NCBI RefSeq assembly: GCF_014633365.1
Contig: NC_068344.1
Span: 6,213,327-6,277,326, forward strand
Reading direction: 5' to 3'
Origin: Diospyros lotus
Lineage: Eukaryota; Streptophyta; Magnoliopsida; Ericales; Ebenaceae
Length of the DNA: 64,000 nucleotides
The position numbers and the translations under genes were made by a program. This document shows positions 12,135 through 22,782 of this stretch, piece by piece. The notes beneath the pieces were generated by a model that searched no databases, had not been told where the DNA came from, and worked only from the letters and a program-made list of their open reading frames with translations. Numbering within the stretch: position 1 is the first letter of the stretch; the number at the start of each line of letters is the position of its first letter.

Positions 12135-12631
12135 TGATGAGGAATGCCATTACGAGGTGTACCAATGCAAGGGTTTAAGTCATTTTCAAAAATATTTTTC
12201 GAAAACATTAAAGATAGCAGTGGAAACAATATCGAAAAACACCTTGCAAGACCTGTTTCCAATGTCCATATGCAAACTGAAACCAAACCATGCCATAGGG
12301 GGTTTAGTTATTTTACCTCTCAATTATTAAAGGCCGATGTAAGGTTGAAATCCACCCGAGGCAACAACTCTTGCTCCAAGAAACTGTTCCCGAATCTCCT
12401 TTTAGTTAGACCAAACCGTCCTCTGAAACTACGATGGGCCTATTAAGTCCACGCTCTAGTGAATGATTGAACCCACCAATCTCTCCTTATGCTAGACAGA
12501 GAGAATGTGGGAGATTATAGGCTAAAATGAAATGGGTTCAAAGAAGAGAAACTCTCAAGATTGATAGTCTCACTATCAATAGCTATGAGCTTCAATAGCG
12601 ATGAGAGAAGCAAGAGGAGCAATAGGGATGG

Positions 12632-14129
12632 TGTTGTATAATATTTTTTGGTATATGAGAAAAAGAGTTTTGATGCAAATTCCCTCTTGAGAAAATCATG
12701 TTTCGAAATAGGCTTTCATATTTTGAAACAATGCATAAGTAGTTGTTAGGTGCGTTAGCTTAAATGTTTGAAAGATTCCAAATGCATAAATGATGTTTCG
12801 AAACCAAATGTCTATGTTTCGAAACACTGTTCTTATATGTTTTTATATATGTTTCGAAATGGTCTTGGTCTAGGTCTCATTGTTTGCTAAATCTGCATAT
12901 CATATTTCGAAACCTATATTGAATTTAAGAAGTATGTTTTGAAACCCACCCTATCATGTTTCGAAACTTATGTCTCTGTCTGCAGAGCATTCAAGCGTTT
13001 GTTTTGAGTTACATATGTTTTGAAAGAAGTTTTCAAAGTATGTTTCGAAACCTCATATCTATGTTTCGAAACTTCTAACTCTGTGTCAGCAGAATATCTT
13101 TAAAACCAAGTAGCATGGGAACTGAATGTTTGTTTAATCAAAAACATTTAAATATCCTTTTTTAAATTAATCTACCCATACCCTGATGTTTAAATTTCAG
13201 ATATGTTTTAGTGGAGAATAAAAGCCAATCATTTTGTTTTTAAAGTGAAGTCTTCCACCCATTTTGTCTCTTAGTGCATATCCAACTGTAAAGGCTGTAT
13301 GTTTCGAAGCCTGTTATGTGTGTTTCAAAACCTCTACGTAAAAATATGTTGTTTCGAAACCTGATAAGTATATTTCGAAACCTACTTTCTTATCTTGTCT
13401 CTAACGGTTATAATTAGCCAAAAGTGTATCCGTTTGATATATATATCAACCCTTTGAAGACAAGAAGACTCTCTCTCTTCAAGCATACACAAATTCTTAC
13501 ACAACTACAAGAGATTTTTGCCACAAGCACAAGTGAACAAAGCCCTTTCTAGTGAACTCTCAAAAGAAGTTCCTTTCAATCATTCCTTGATGTGCATTAT
13601 GGTACTAATAGGAGAAGCAAGTCAAATCTAAAGCTCTCATTCCTTCAAGCTCTCCTCATTCCATACCAATAGGTTTGCTATAACTATTTGGTAAGGTGTT
13701 TTAAATTACATTCAAATTGTTGGATTGTATAAGATAAGTGTTATTTATCTTGTTGTAAGGTTTGAGTTGAACCCATAAAAACTCCGTGTGTAAGGTTTTA
13801 GGGTGAACCGTGGTAAAACCCTTAGTGTCATTGATCGCTAGTAAAAGTGATTGTGGTTTGAAAATCCTTTAAGTGGGTAAGCTTGAAGGTAGTGGAGTAG
13901 GCAAGTGTCAAACCACTATAAATCTTGTGTGTACTTGATTTCTCGTTCCTACTTGTTGTTATTCTTGTTTATGTTCTTAAAAGAATCATTTTTGAAAATC
14001 TTAAGGAGTTTTGTTATTTGCAAATTAGAGAGTAATATTTCGAAACATACCTTAGTAGGTTTCGAAACATACCTGCCAGTAAGTTTGATTTCGAAACATA
14101 CTCATCTATATTTCAAAACATACTTAACA
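12632..14129 (+). mobile_element. Sirevirus-like LTR nested in Copia II 3' LTR
   Basis: An insert starting TGTTGTATAATATTTT and ending CTTAACA. It lacks the CACCCCCTCTT end expected of this LTR type, and about 35 bp of the surrounding LTR present in the 24.2-kb copy (24712-24747) are missing at its right edge. I infer that one deletion removed the insert's 3' end and that target piece, which would explain the absence of a target duplication. A TATATATA run near 13437 follows the motif array, as in the other Sirevirus-like LTRs. Confidence 0.55.
12695..13385 (+). repeat. Array of GTTTCGAAAC motifs in LTR U3
   Basis: About a dozen exact TTTCGAAA cores, most within the larger palindrome GTTTCGAAAC, occur every 20-60 bp (for example near 12789, 12818, 12957, 13040, 13063, 13348 and 13372), with TTTTGAAA and TTTCAAAA variants between. 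Three more lie at 14037-14100. The main array ends about 50 bp before the TATATATA run. Confidence 0.85.
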
Positions 14130-14519
14130 GAAAAACAAGCTTAGGGTTGAGAGAAAATCTCACACAAAAGGCTAAGCAAAAAGGCTCTCTCGTTTTTCTA
14201 TTCCAATCCTTTTATATTCAAAAGCACACAAACCCTAGCTACCTAAATCCTCTAAATCGAACAAAAGACATAGGCGATGAGCTTGGGAACAAGGAAGAGA
14301 CCATAAGGATGCACGCCGTCCTTCCCTCGTCCGCCCTTGCCACGTACCCTAACTTTTCTGTTACACAAAACGACAAATGAATGTGAAAATCGGCAGAGGG
14401 ATCAACAGAAACTGTCTATAGTTTCTTTGTTATGTCAAAGGAAACTGTCAACAATTCCTTTAAAACTGTCGACAGTTTTGTCCTTATTTCTAAAGTTTGG
14501 ATTATTGCATTTAGGCCTG

Positions 14520-14690
14520 CTATTAACTCTTAATAACACTTTTCACTATCTCATAATGACACTAAGGCCCTCGTTAACTCTTAATGGCATGCCCATCAAC
14601 TCTTGATGATTGCTCCTCAATTATTATTCATTTAAACCCAGCCCGTTAACTTTTAACAGAAAATGTCATTAACTCTTAATGATGATTTCA
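14520..14690 (-). repeat. CATTAACTCTTAATG inverted-repeat cluster
   Basis: Five units of the form TTAAcTCTTAA or TCAACTCTTGA occur within 170 bp, the best being CATTAA-CTC-TTAATG. The same cluster is present in the copies at 10600-10700, 25100-25250, 57800-57970 and 62770-62820, so it belongs to this LTR family. Confidence 0.75.
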
Positions 14691-15810
14691 GTCTTAATCA
14701 CTTAAGTCAACCATCACACCCGGATATGCGTTTGACTTTCTAAGTTCACTACTACGTAGCAATCAGGACATACCAACCATTTTGATGCCCACCAAACACC
14801 TTTGGTCTACAATGAGGATCTCTCCATCTCCTCGATGTACCCCGAAAGACCCTGAGTGACAACTAGCATTATGTCAAGGCGATCCTACCAGAAATGAAGT
14901 CTTACTTCAGAATAGAACCTATTTGGGCTTTCGATTCCCATGTACTTTAATCCTTTCATTAGTTATCATCTCGATCGAGTGAGAGTCATGGACTGATCAA
15001 ACTCACTAACTCGATGACTATGCTAAAATCAGTGTGGTGAGATTGAGACGATACATCGGAACTCTTTCCAACATTGGAACACTTTTCGATTAAGTGTACC
15101 CTGGCCAGGGGTTTCTGCAATCAAGACCACCACTGATTGCATAAGATGTTCACCTCACGTCGGAGGTCGATGGATCCCATTAACAATCACCTTCCTCCAC
15201 ATGCCACTACACAGGGACCACATAGTGCATCTCCCACTCGTTAACTGAATGGTTCTTAGCAATGATAAATCCCTGACATCAACACATGAGACAATTGTGT
15301 TGCCTCCGGTTAAAAGGACTAGTAACACAAACGAAGTCTGTGATAGACCATAGATCCTATGAGCCATGTGATTTATCACGTGCGTCACATTCAGTAAGTG
15401 TTCCACTAACACCTACCCACATGTATACTATATCCATCTCATGGATTATGGCATGCAACTCACCATCCTTTATCATTAGCATCTCATATTAATCAAAGCT
15501 AGTATCCCATGTGTTAGTCCGTACTCGACTAATCATAGTCCCCATCTGAGAAGTCTAAGGACTAGGAAATATCATTAAGATATCCTTATTTCAAAGGTCA
15601 ATTGTCACATATTCTTAAGAATAAGACCTTTAACGGGAAATCTTAGGAGTCATTTATATATAATGATTGGAGAGCTATGAATGAAGATATAACCTGAAAA
15701 TATGAAAACACATTTTGTCATATATATATTGCAAGAATTACATCATTAGTCCCATAATTATAAATGCCAGATGCCATCTAAATCTAGCATTTGGGCACCA
15801 ACACTAATAA

Positions 15811-15820
15811 TCTCCCACTT
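15811..15820 (-). other. Polypurine tract of Copia II
   Basis: On the minus strand AAGTGGGAGA directly precedes the 3' LTR. This is the usual Copia plus-strand priming site, and the same tract occurs at 34954-34964 and 63940-63950. Confidence 0.8.
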
Positions 15821-15866
15821 GCATTAATACTAGTTTACAAGCTACAAGTTCTCATTGCATCGTCTG

Positions 15867-16301
15867 TTAGTATCTAATGCCCATCTTCTCAAAATGGCGA
15901 TCAAGATGACTCTGTGGAAGTGCTTTGGTTCGTGGGTCCATGACATTCTCTAATGATGTGATCTTCTGTAGCTGCAAATCTCCAAGTGCTATGATCTCTC
16001 GGATCAAATGGAAGCGCCACTCGATGTGTTTGGACTTCTGGTGAGATCTGGGCTCCCTTGCTTGTGCAATGGCTCCATTGTTGTCGTAATATAAGGATAT
16101 TAACAACTCAATGGACGGAACCACTTCAAGTTCAGCAATGAACTTCCTCATCCAAACAACCTCTTTTGCAGCATCGCATGCTGTAGCATATTCGACTTCC
16201 ATAGTGGAGTCCGCAGTTATTTCTTGCTTGAAACTCTTCCAGCTAACTACCCCTTCATTATAGACAAATAAAAACCTGGATGTAGACTTTCTATCATCCA
16301 T
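15867..16301 (-). pseudogene. Copia II RNase H domain
   Basis: The open frame carries RNase H landmarks of Ty1/Copia: MDDRKSTSRFLF, VSWKSFKQEITADSTMEVEY, a YYDNNGAIAQAREPRSHQKS block holding catalytic Asp, and SKHIEWRFHLIREI. The C-terminal NVMDPRTKALPQSHLDRH is the counterpart of NVADPLTKPL, with A to M and L to R changes. In the normal polyprotein RNase H follows RT without a stop; here a TAA just upstream (about 16308) separates them, so the product is broken. It is otherwise well preserved (144 codons). The domain degrades RNA in the RNA-DNA hybrid during element copying. PPT and 3' LTR follow within 60 bp, as expected. Confidence 0.9.
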
Positions 16302-16307
16302 ATCAGA

Positions 16308-17475
16308 TTAAAAATCTAAATTTGTGAACTCGTTAACACAGAGATCACCCTTTCCATACATCAGTAACAAATCCTTAGTCCGTCTCAAGTACTTAAGGAT
16401 ATACTTTACTATTGTCCAGTGTTCCATACCTGGATTGGACTGATATCTGCTCTTGACGCTCACAGCATATGCGATATCAGGTCTTGTACATAGCATATCA
16501 TACATAAGACTCCCCACAGTTGAGGCATAAGGGATCATTTGCATGCTTTCTATCTCTTTGGGTATCTTGGGAGACATCCCTTTAGATTGATGTATTCCAT
16601 GCCTGAAAGGTTGAAACATTTCTTGGAATTTTCCATACTAAACCTCTTTAGCATATTTTCTATGTACAGACTCTGAGAGAGACCTATTAATTTCCTCGCT
16701 TTATCTCTATAGACACGGATTCCCAATATATAGGTCACATCTCCTAGATCCTTCATGGAGAATTTATTGGATAACCATAACTTAATTGACATCAACATGA
16801 CAATGTCATTCCCCATCAAGAGGATGTCATCTATATACAAGGTCAGAAAGGCCCGTGCACTCCAACTGACTTTCTTGTATATACAAGGTTCATTCAAATT
16901 TCTATTGAAATTAAACTCTTTGATCTCATTATCAAAATGAATGTTCCAAGATCTCGAGGCTTGCTTAAGACCATAAATGGATCTCTTAAGCTTGCACACT
17001 TGATTTGCATTGGAAGATTCAAAACCACGAGGTTGGTCTATGAATATATCTTCCTTAAGATAACCATTTAGGAAAGCTGCTTTGACATCCATTTGCCAAA
17101 TCTCATAATTGTAGTGTGTTGCTATGGCTAACATAATTCTGATGGATTTAAGCATCATGACTGGCAAAAACATCTCCTCGTAGTCAATACCATGCTTTTG
17201 ACGATATCCTTTTACCACCAGTCATGCCTTGAAGGTTTGCACCTTCCCATTAGGACCAATTTTCTCTTGTAGATCCATTTACACCCTATAGGAACTACTC
17301 CTTTACGAGGATCAACTAGAGTCCAGACTTGGTTGGAATACACAGATTCCATTTCAAATTGCATAGCCTCTAGCCATCTCTTAGCATCGATGTCTAACAT
17401 CGCTTCCTTATAGTTAGTAGGATCAACATCTTGGCCACTATCTCCATACAAGAATGCTTCTTGTATCTCCTCCAT
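16308..17475 (-). pseudogene. Copia II reverse transcriptase
   Basis: Three overlapping frames give one RT. The N-terminal part (17475-17212) has NYKEAMLDIDAKRWLEAMQ, NQVWTLVDPRKGVVPIGCKW. The centre (17218-16550) has YEEMFLPVMMLKSIRIMLAI, WQMDVKAAFLNGYLKEDIF, KLKRSIYGLKQASRSWN and the catalytic LYIDDILLMGND. The C-terminal part (16619-16308) has YASTVGSLMYDMLCTRPDIA and YLRRTKDLLLMYG. Frameshifts lie near 17215 and 16600. It belongs to the RVT_2 family that copies element RNA into cDNA. All active-site Asp residues are kept, so decay is moderate, clearly less than in Copia I. Confidence 0.92.
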
Positions 17476-17589
17476 GATAAAATCATATCGTTCTAGAGAA
17501 TGAGATACTTTATTAGATCTACGTGCCTCATGTGGAATGACAGTACTAGGACTTGCTATATTTTGATTGACTTCTTCATCGGGCTCTAC

Positions 17590-18640
17590 TTATGGTTCAA
17601 AAGGCACTTCTTGTAATTCTATTTTCTTCCTGATGCCGTTCCCTTGAAGAAACTCTTTCTCCAAAAACGTGGCATCCCTACTGACCAACACTCTTTGGTC
17701 GCTGGGAAAATAGAAGTAATACCCTTTGTAATGCTCAGGGTAGCCCACAAATCTTCCTTTGCTAGAACGAGATTCCACCTTATCTGTCTTGACTTTCTTT
17801 ACACAGGCAGGACAACCCCAAATCTTAACATGCTTAAGACTGGGTTGTCTTCCTATCCATATCTCATATGGTGTACTCTCAACAGATTTACCAGGAGCCT
17901 TGTTATGGAGATAAATAGTTTTGCATAAAGCATAGCCCCACAGTGATAATGGTAGATCGATAAAAGCAATCATTGAACATACCATGTCCAACAAGGTACA
18001 ATTTCTTCTCTTAGAAACACCATTCAACTATGGAGTTGTAGGAGGAGTTAACTGGGATAAAATGCTATTGGCCTTGAGGTATTCATTAAATTATGTACTC
18101 AAATATTCACCACCTCAATCCGATCGAAGTATCTTGATACTCTTTCTAGTCTAGTTTTCTAGTTCACCCTTAAACTCCTTGAACTTTCAAAGGATTCAGA
18201 CTTGTACTTCATCAAGTACACATAACCATACTGTGACAAGTCATTAGTAAAAGTTATAAAGTAGTGATAACCACCTCTTGTCATTACAGAGAATGACCCA
18301 TATACATATGTGTGGATTAACCCTAACAACTCACTAGCTCTCCCACTTTATCCAACAAAGGGTGACTTAGCCATTTTCTGGAGGAGACAGGATTCACAAG
18401 TTGGCCTTGGTTCAGAACCTACTGGATCAATTAATCCTTTTTTGGCCAATTCGCTAATGCTTCTCTCATTTATGTGGCCTAGTCTAAGATGCCATAAGTG
18501 TTTAAGGTCAACACCGTTATCACGAGAACGCTCCCGCTACTATTGGATGCAACATTTACATCTCTTTTTCTAACACTTTCATGCAACTCTAAAATATAAA
18601 TACTATTTACCATAATACCCATGCCAACCACATCATTACC
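17590..18640 (-). pseudogene. Copia II integrase
   Basis: The C-terminal two thirds is open (18027-17590): NGVSKRRNCTLLDMVCSMI (usually NGVSERRNRTLLDMVRSMM), LPLSLWGYALCKTIYLHNKA, TPYEIWIGRQPSLKHVKIWG and KGRFVGYPEHYKGYYFYFP. These are the end of the rve core and the Copia integrase C-terminal region. The N-terminal half (18030-18640) is still recognisable (a GDLCVWINPH-like region, RSDRGGEYL-like block near 18110-18140) but full of stops. It would join element DNA to host DNA; it cannot make a full protein here. Confidence 0.85.
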
Positions 18641-18659
18641 ATAATGAATATGACATACA

Positions 18660-18955
18660 TAAGAAGTAAAAGATAGTTAATAACCATCCCTCATAAGTCT
18701 AGGAATGGACACTACATTTTGGAAAGCATTAGGTAAATATAAAGAGTCTTTAAGAGTTAATACATGCCCAGAATTAAGAGTAACAAAAGTTATCCCTATT
18801 GCTAATGGCTCTACAAGAGCTCTATTTCCCACATGAAGGACAACTTCCCGCTTCCCAAGCGGCCTACTCTGCATGAGATCCTGCAAAGAAACACAAATAT
18901 GATAAGTTTCCCCTGAATCAAGAATCCAAGAAATAGGGTCAGCGGTAGAAGGTAG
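18660..18955 (-). pseudogene. Copia II protease region
   Basis: Minus-strand translation gives PISWILDSGETYHICVSLQD, containing the aspartic-protease LDSG (usually LDSGAS.HIC), then VLHVGNRALVEPLAIGIT and LYLPNAFQNVVSIPRLMRDG. The order PR-INT-RT-RNase H is that of Copia elements. It is cut at about 18956 by foreign GC-rich sequence; the missing upstream part (end of gag, zinc knuckle) is not found elsewhere in the window. Confidence 0.85.
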
Positions 18956-18956
18956 C

Positions 18957-19395
18957 AGCTAGAAAGAAGGTCGGTGGTGACCGATCTGGTGATGGAGGCT
19001 GGTGGCAAGGGAGATTCGGTGCGTGGCAATGGCAGTGGAGGCGGCCGAAGATGGGTACGACCAGTTGCAACGATGGGGGTGCTGTACGCGCGAGTTTGCG
19101 TACGAGAGGTCGTGGAGGCGTCGGTTGGTGGCGGCGATCGTGGGGCCGGTGGTGTCGGGCCAAAAGCAGTCGCAGCGGCAGCGGTGAAGGCCAGGGGTGG
19201 TTAGGGCTGTACGCAGGTAGCTGGAAGAGTAGGAAGAAGAAAAAAGGAAGAAGAGAAGAAGAAAGAGAAGAAGAAAGAAGGAAGAAAGAAGAAAGTAAGG
19301 AAAAGAAATTAAAAAAAAAATATCAAGGCATGATAATCGACGTTGTGGGAAAAATTGGCAATAGAGAAGTAATATGTATAAAGATATAGATTGGA
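18957..19395 (+). repeat. GC-rich then GA-rich Gypsy LTR-like fragment
   Basis: About 245 bp of GC-rich sequence is followed by a pure purine stretch of GAA/GGAAGAAG repeats (19222-19318). Composition and order resemble 20880-21245 inside the Gypsy LTR to the right, so it may be the remains of the same element's 5' LTR. Line-by-line identity is not obvious by eye. Long open frames here come from the GC-rich composition and are not supported as genes. Confidence 0.35.
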
Positions 19396-19882
19396 TGACG
19401 TAATGAAAAACAAAAATTAAACAAATGATGATGTGGATATGAGAGCCGCGGGCTCATTATGATGATGTGTGTACTGGCTAGGATGGGAGCATGAGTTGAG
19501 ACCCGTGGCCTAATTAAGGACTGGGATATGTGGTTATGGGCTTTAAAAGTGAAATTCGAAAGGCATGCGTGGTTGAAAAGTGTACTTGTCTAGTGATTGA
19601 TGTGCATGGTCAACCCAAGGGTTCTAATTTTGAAATGCGTGATGGCATTCTCAAGTTTCAGATAGGATATACGTGCTAGAGGTCTTGTGATTAAAGACGA
19701 TATAGTTTTCCTTGGGATATGTGATTCTCAGTGAGGAGCTATAACATGATAATTTGAAATAAGATATTGAGGTATGTTCTTCCCTATTTAATGATCAGTA
19801 GGTGTTGATTTCGAGGATGGAATTTCGAAGATTTAGAATATGTGGCAAATTTTGAGGACAATTTTTGTAAGGAGAGGAGAAT
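19396..19882 (+). mobile_element. 3' internal end of a Gypsy element with PPT
   Basis: The sequence runs into the characteristic end of plant chromovirus-type elements: GAGGATGGAATTTC, later TTTTGAGGACAATTTTTGTA, then a polypurine tract AAGGAGAGGAGAAT at 19869-19882. No integrase or chromodomain is readable upstream, so most of the internal region has been deleted. Confidence 0.6.
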
Positions 19883-22373
19883 TTAATATCACAAATTTTT
19901 TAAAGGGCTCAAGAGTAATTTTAATTTGGGTCATAGGTGAAATTATCAAAAGATTAGGGGCTTAAGTATAATTTCTTATAGCTATAAGTACCGAATTGAT
20001 TGCAGGGAATGCTCTGGAGTGTAAATGTCTATGAAAAATGTTATGGTCTCAATGAGCATCCTGAGATAGGATTTATGGTATTAAAAGAAATAGAAATTAA
20101 GACAGTTTTTGGTACAACTAAAATACAGTTTCGATTGAGGCTGAAAAACTGAATGATTGTAGAGGACTTCTGAGAAATCAACAGAACCCTAGGGGAGCTC
20201 TGGTTTTTCGTAAGGGTCAACCTTGAAGTGGTTTCAGGATGAAACAAAGGTTCGATGAAGGTGCATGGACGAAATTGTCTTTATTGAGTAAGTTTAGAAC
20301 TATTAATTTTAGATTTTCAGTATCATAATGGAAATTAATTTGATGTTTGAGGATGTAATTATAATTAGAGAAATAGTCAAGAAATATAAGGGATGAAATT
20401 TGGGTTTAAATTTATAATTTTCTTATTATTATATAATGTATATATATAAAATGTATAGAGGTATGCGCGTGAAGCACGGGGGAAGTTGCAGCACTTGACA
20501 GACAAATTGGCACCAATAAAGAAACAAATTGGCACGAATTAAGGGCATTGGGATGAGAGATTGGAAGAAATGTCGAGGGAGAAAATGATGACCAGCTATA
20601 AATGGTGCAAGTGGATTGGAAGAAATGATGGCTGAGCAGAATTAATGGCTAAGTTTAGCTGCAAAAAAGGTATATATATATATATAAAGAGGAAATGAAG
20701 AAGAAATAAGAGGAAGCAGAGAGCAAATGACGAGAGGTTTGAAGCAGAGAGAAACAGAGGGCCAAGAGATGTGAGAGAGAGAGAGTCAGAGTTTGGGCTG
20801 AGAGAGAAAGAGATCGAATGAGAGAAAGAGAGAAAGCTCGTGGGAGCTTGGATCGAAGTTGGCCATGGGAGCTTAGGCCGAGGTAGAGCTAGAGCAGCCG
20901 CGAGGGGGGATGCAATGGAGTAGTAACAGTGTGGTGCGGCGGTCGGCAAGACCGAAGGCAGCTAGAGTTGGCCGCACAGTAACAGCGGCCATGGCTGCTA
21001 GCACGCTATCGAGTTGGACGCGTGAGCGGGAAGGCCGATTTGATGGTGGTGGCAATGGCACAATGGGTGGTGTCGGCCGATAGTGGCAGAATTGGTAGCG
21101 ACAAGCGACAATGGCAGAAGCCAGGTGGTGGCGTGCGGCAGCGCTGTTCGTAGGAGCTAGTACGCGCAGTAAAGAAGAAGATGAATAGAAGAAGAAAAGA
21201 AGAAAAAAAGAAAAGAAAAGAAAATAAGTAAAAGAAAATGAGAAAAACATAGGAAAAATCCCAAAAATTTCTAGAAAATCCTAGAAAATTAGGAAATGGA
21301 GATTTATTAATATTCTGGAGACTTTGGAAGGAAAAAAAAAAACTATTCGGGCATGTATTTCAAGGCAGTGCATGAAAATCAAGATAATGCACGAGAATCA
21401 AGGTGGTGCATGAGAATCGAGGCAGTTCACTAAAATTGAGGTAGTGTGCGAGAATCGAGGAAGCCTGAGAGGCTAGGTTAAGGGTGTTTTGAGGCTTAAG
21501 ATAAAGTGACTTGTGGAAATTTTGAGATTAGCATGCAAATCGAGATGGTGCATGTATTTTGAGGCAAGACGCGAATATCGAGGTAACCCTTTAAGTTTGG
21601 GAAGATAAGTGGTTCGACCCCAAAACCCGATTTTATGTAAATGATTTTATCATGTTGTCATGCCTTGATATGAGTATGTCATATAGATTGCATTTACGTG
21701 TATTGATGATGAAATGTGCATATGTACATGATGATATTGTTGATCATGCATTCGCATAAGGGTTTGAGAGTACGGGATGGGACCACTACTTTTCCAAGGG
21801 TGCACTCATACACCTTGGCCTGGAAAGAAGGTTGTAAAAATAGGGAGAACCAATAAGGTACGATCGACTCAAACAGAAATGAAATGGAAAAGGACATTTT
21901 GCATCTATACACGAAATATGTTTTTGTACCCTTACTTAGATGATTCATCATCTAACTTGGGCTTTGCCCCTGGAATATTCAAACATTCCAGAGGGAGAGT
22001 GTAGTAGAAACGAGGATGAATGAGGCATGAAATGGCACTTAGCAAAGTGCATGATGAATTGAATGTATGTTATGTAGCCCATGTATTTTAGTTCTGCTAC
22101 TTCAAATTTTGAACGTTTTGAGGATGATGATGTATAACCTTATTTATGGTTAATGAGGATGTAAGAATTGATTTATGATTAATGTTAAAATGTTAAGTTT
22201 GATTCTAACTTTCGCATTTGATGTTTATGATAATTGTTTTTCGAGATAGATGTATGAAAATTTTTGGGATGGATATGAGGAATGATATGGTTAGCAATAG
22301 TTTTTAAGAAAAAAAAATTATTATCTCAAGATTGTCCTAAGTTATAACACGTCCGAGAAAGTGGGGTGTTACA
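19883..22373 (+). mobile_element. 3' LTR of Gypsy element inserted in Copia II gag
   Basis: Starts TTAATATCACA right after the PPT (decayed from TGTAATATCACA) and ends GTGGGGTGTTACA at 22373, exactly where Copia II gag coding sequence resumes. Length is about 2.5 kb. A TA-rich TATA run with TATAAAGAGG lies at about 20670-20690, followed by GA-rich repeats and a GC-rich block. The left half of the insertion has lost its own boundary, so no target duplication can be checked (TCTTG follows on the right). Confidence 0.7.
21363..21463 (+). repeat. Short tandem array, about 20 bp period
   Basis: Five diverged units of about 20 bp, of the form GTGCATGAGAATCGAGGCA, with two more isolated units near 21545-21590. 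They lie in the Gypsy LTR downstream of its GC-rich block. Confidence 0.6.
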
Positions 22374-22782
22374 TCTTGAGTACGTGATCTCCCATATCAG
22401 TGCCTTCTATCATCTTGGCCTTGAACAGTTGCTTAGATATCTCATATCTAACTATTCGGCTATGTTCCCTATAGAGCTCTTACAGATTCACAATCATGCT
22501 ATGAGCGTCAGTCATGTGCTCATGTTGACGTTGGAGCTCATTGGTCATAGACGCCAAGATATACGTCCTAGCCCTCAAGTCCTGATCCCTTATTTCTCCC
22601 TATGTAGCTCTTTCCTCATCACTATAGCCCTTAGAAAGAGATACAGGGACATGTAATTCCAAGACATTAAGAATTTTCTCCATACCCAAAACCAATTTTA
22701 GGTTACGAAGCTAATCTTTGAAGTTAGGTCCAGTTAAAGTATTTTTGTCCAAAAGATGCACGATAGGGTTTGAAAGTGTCAT
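22374..22782 (-). pseudogene. Copia II gag, N-terminal part
   Basis: An ATG at 22782 (minus strand) opens MTLSNPIVHLLDKNTLTGPN, then FKD, a TAG, LRNLKLVLGMEKILNVLEL, later ARTYILASMTNELQRQHEHM, and EISKQLFKAKM with MGDHVLK. This is the UBN2-type Copia gag, the structural protein of the virus-like particle, typically with LTG.N...W..NL and ISKQLF...M motifs. The Trp after FKD has become a stop (TGG to TAG). The frame is cut at codon about 136, where the Gypsy LTR begins; the rest of gag with the zinc knuckle is absent. Confidence 0.85.

Larger units (their letters stand above)
12135..15809 (-). mobile_element. 3' LTR of Copia II, with nested insert
   Basis: On the minus strand it starts TATTAGTGTTGGTGCCC at 15809 (the first TG mutated to TA), directly after the PPT, and ends CTCATCA at 12135. 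The same ends occur in the 5' LTR at 24231 and in the solo copy at 56688-58871 (TGTTAGTGTTGGTGCCC). Removing the insert at 12632-14129 leaves about 2.18 kb, the same as the solo copy (2184 bp). Repeated TTAACTCTTAA units and an AACTGTCGACAGTT motif lie at 14390-14690. Confidence 0.85.

Noticed and set aside
18939..19389. Several long open frames on both strands in GC-rich DNA
   Set aside because: Open frames occur in almost every frame, as expected from high GC, and products are Arg/Gly/Ala-rich or a Lys/Glu repeat. The segment looks like LTR sequence.
20596..21250. Two minus-strand frames of 117 and 125 codons
   Set aside because: They read through the GA-rich and GC-rich parts of a Gypsy LTR in antisense, giving Phe/Ser/Leu runs. 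No domain.
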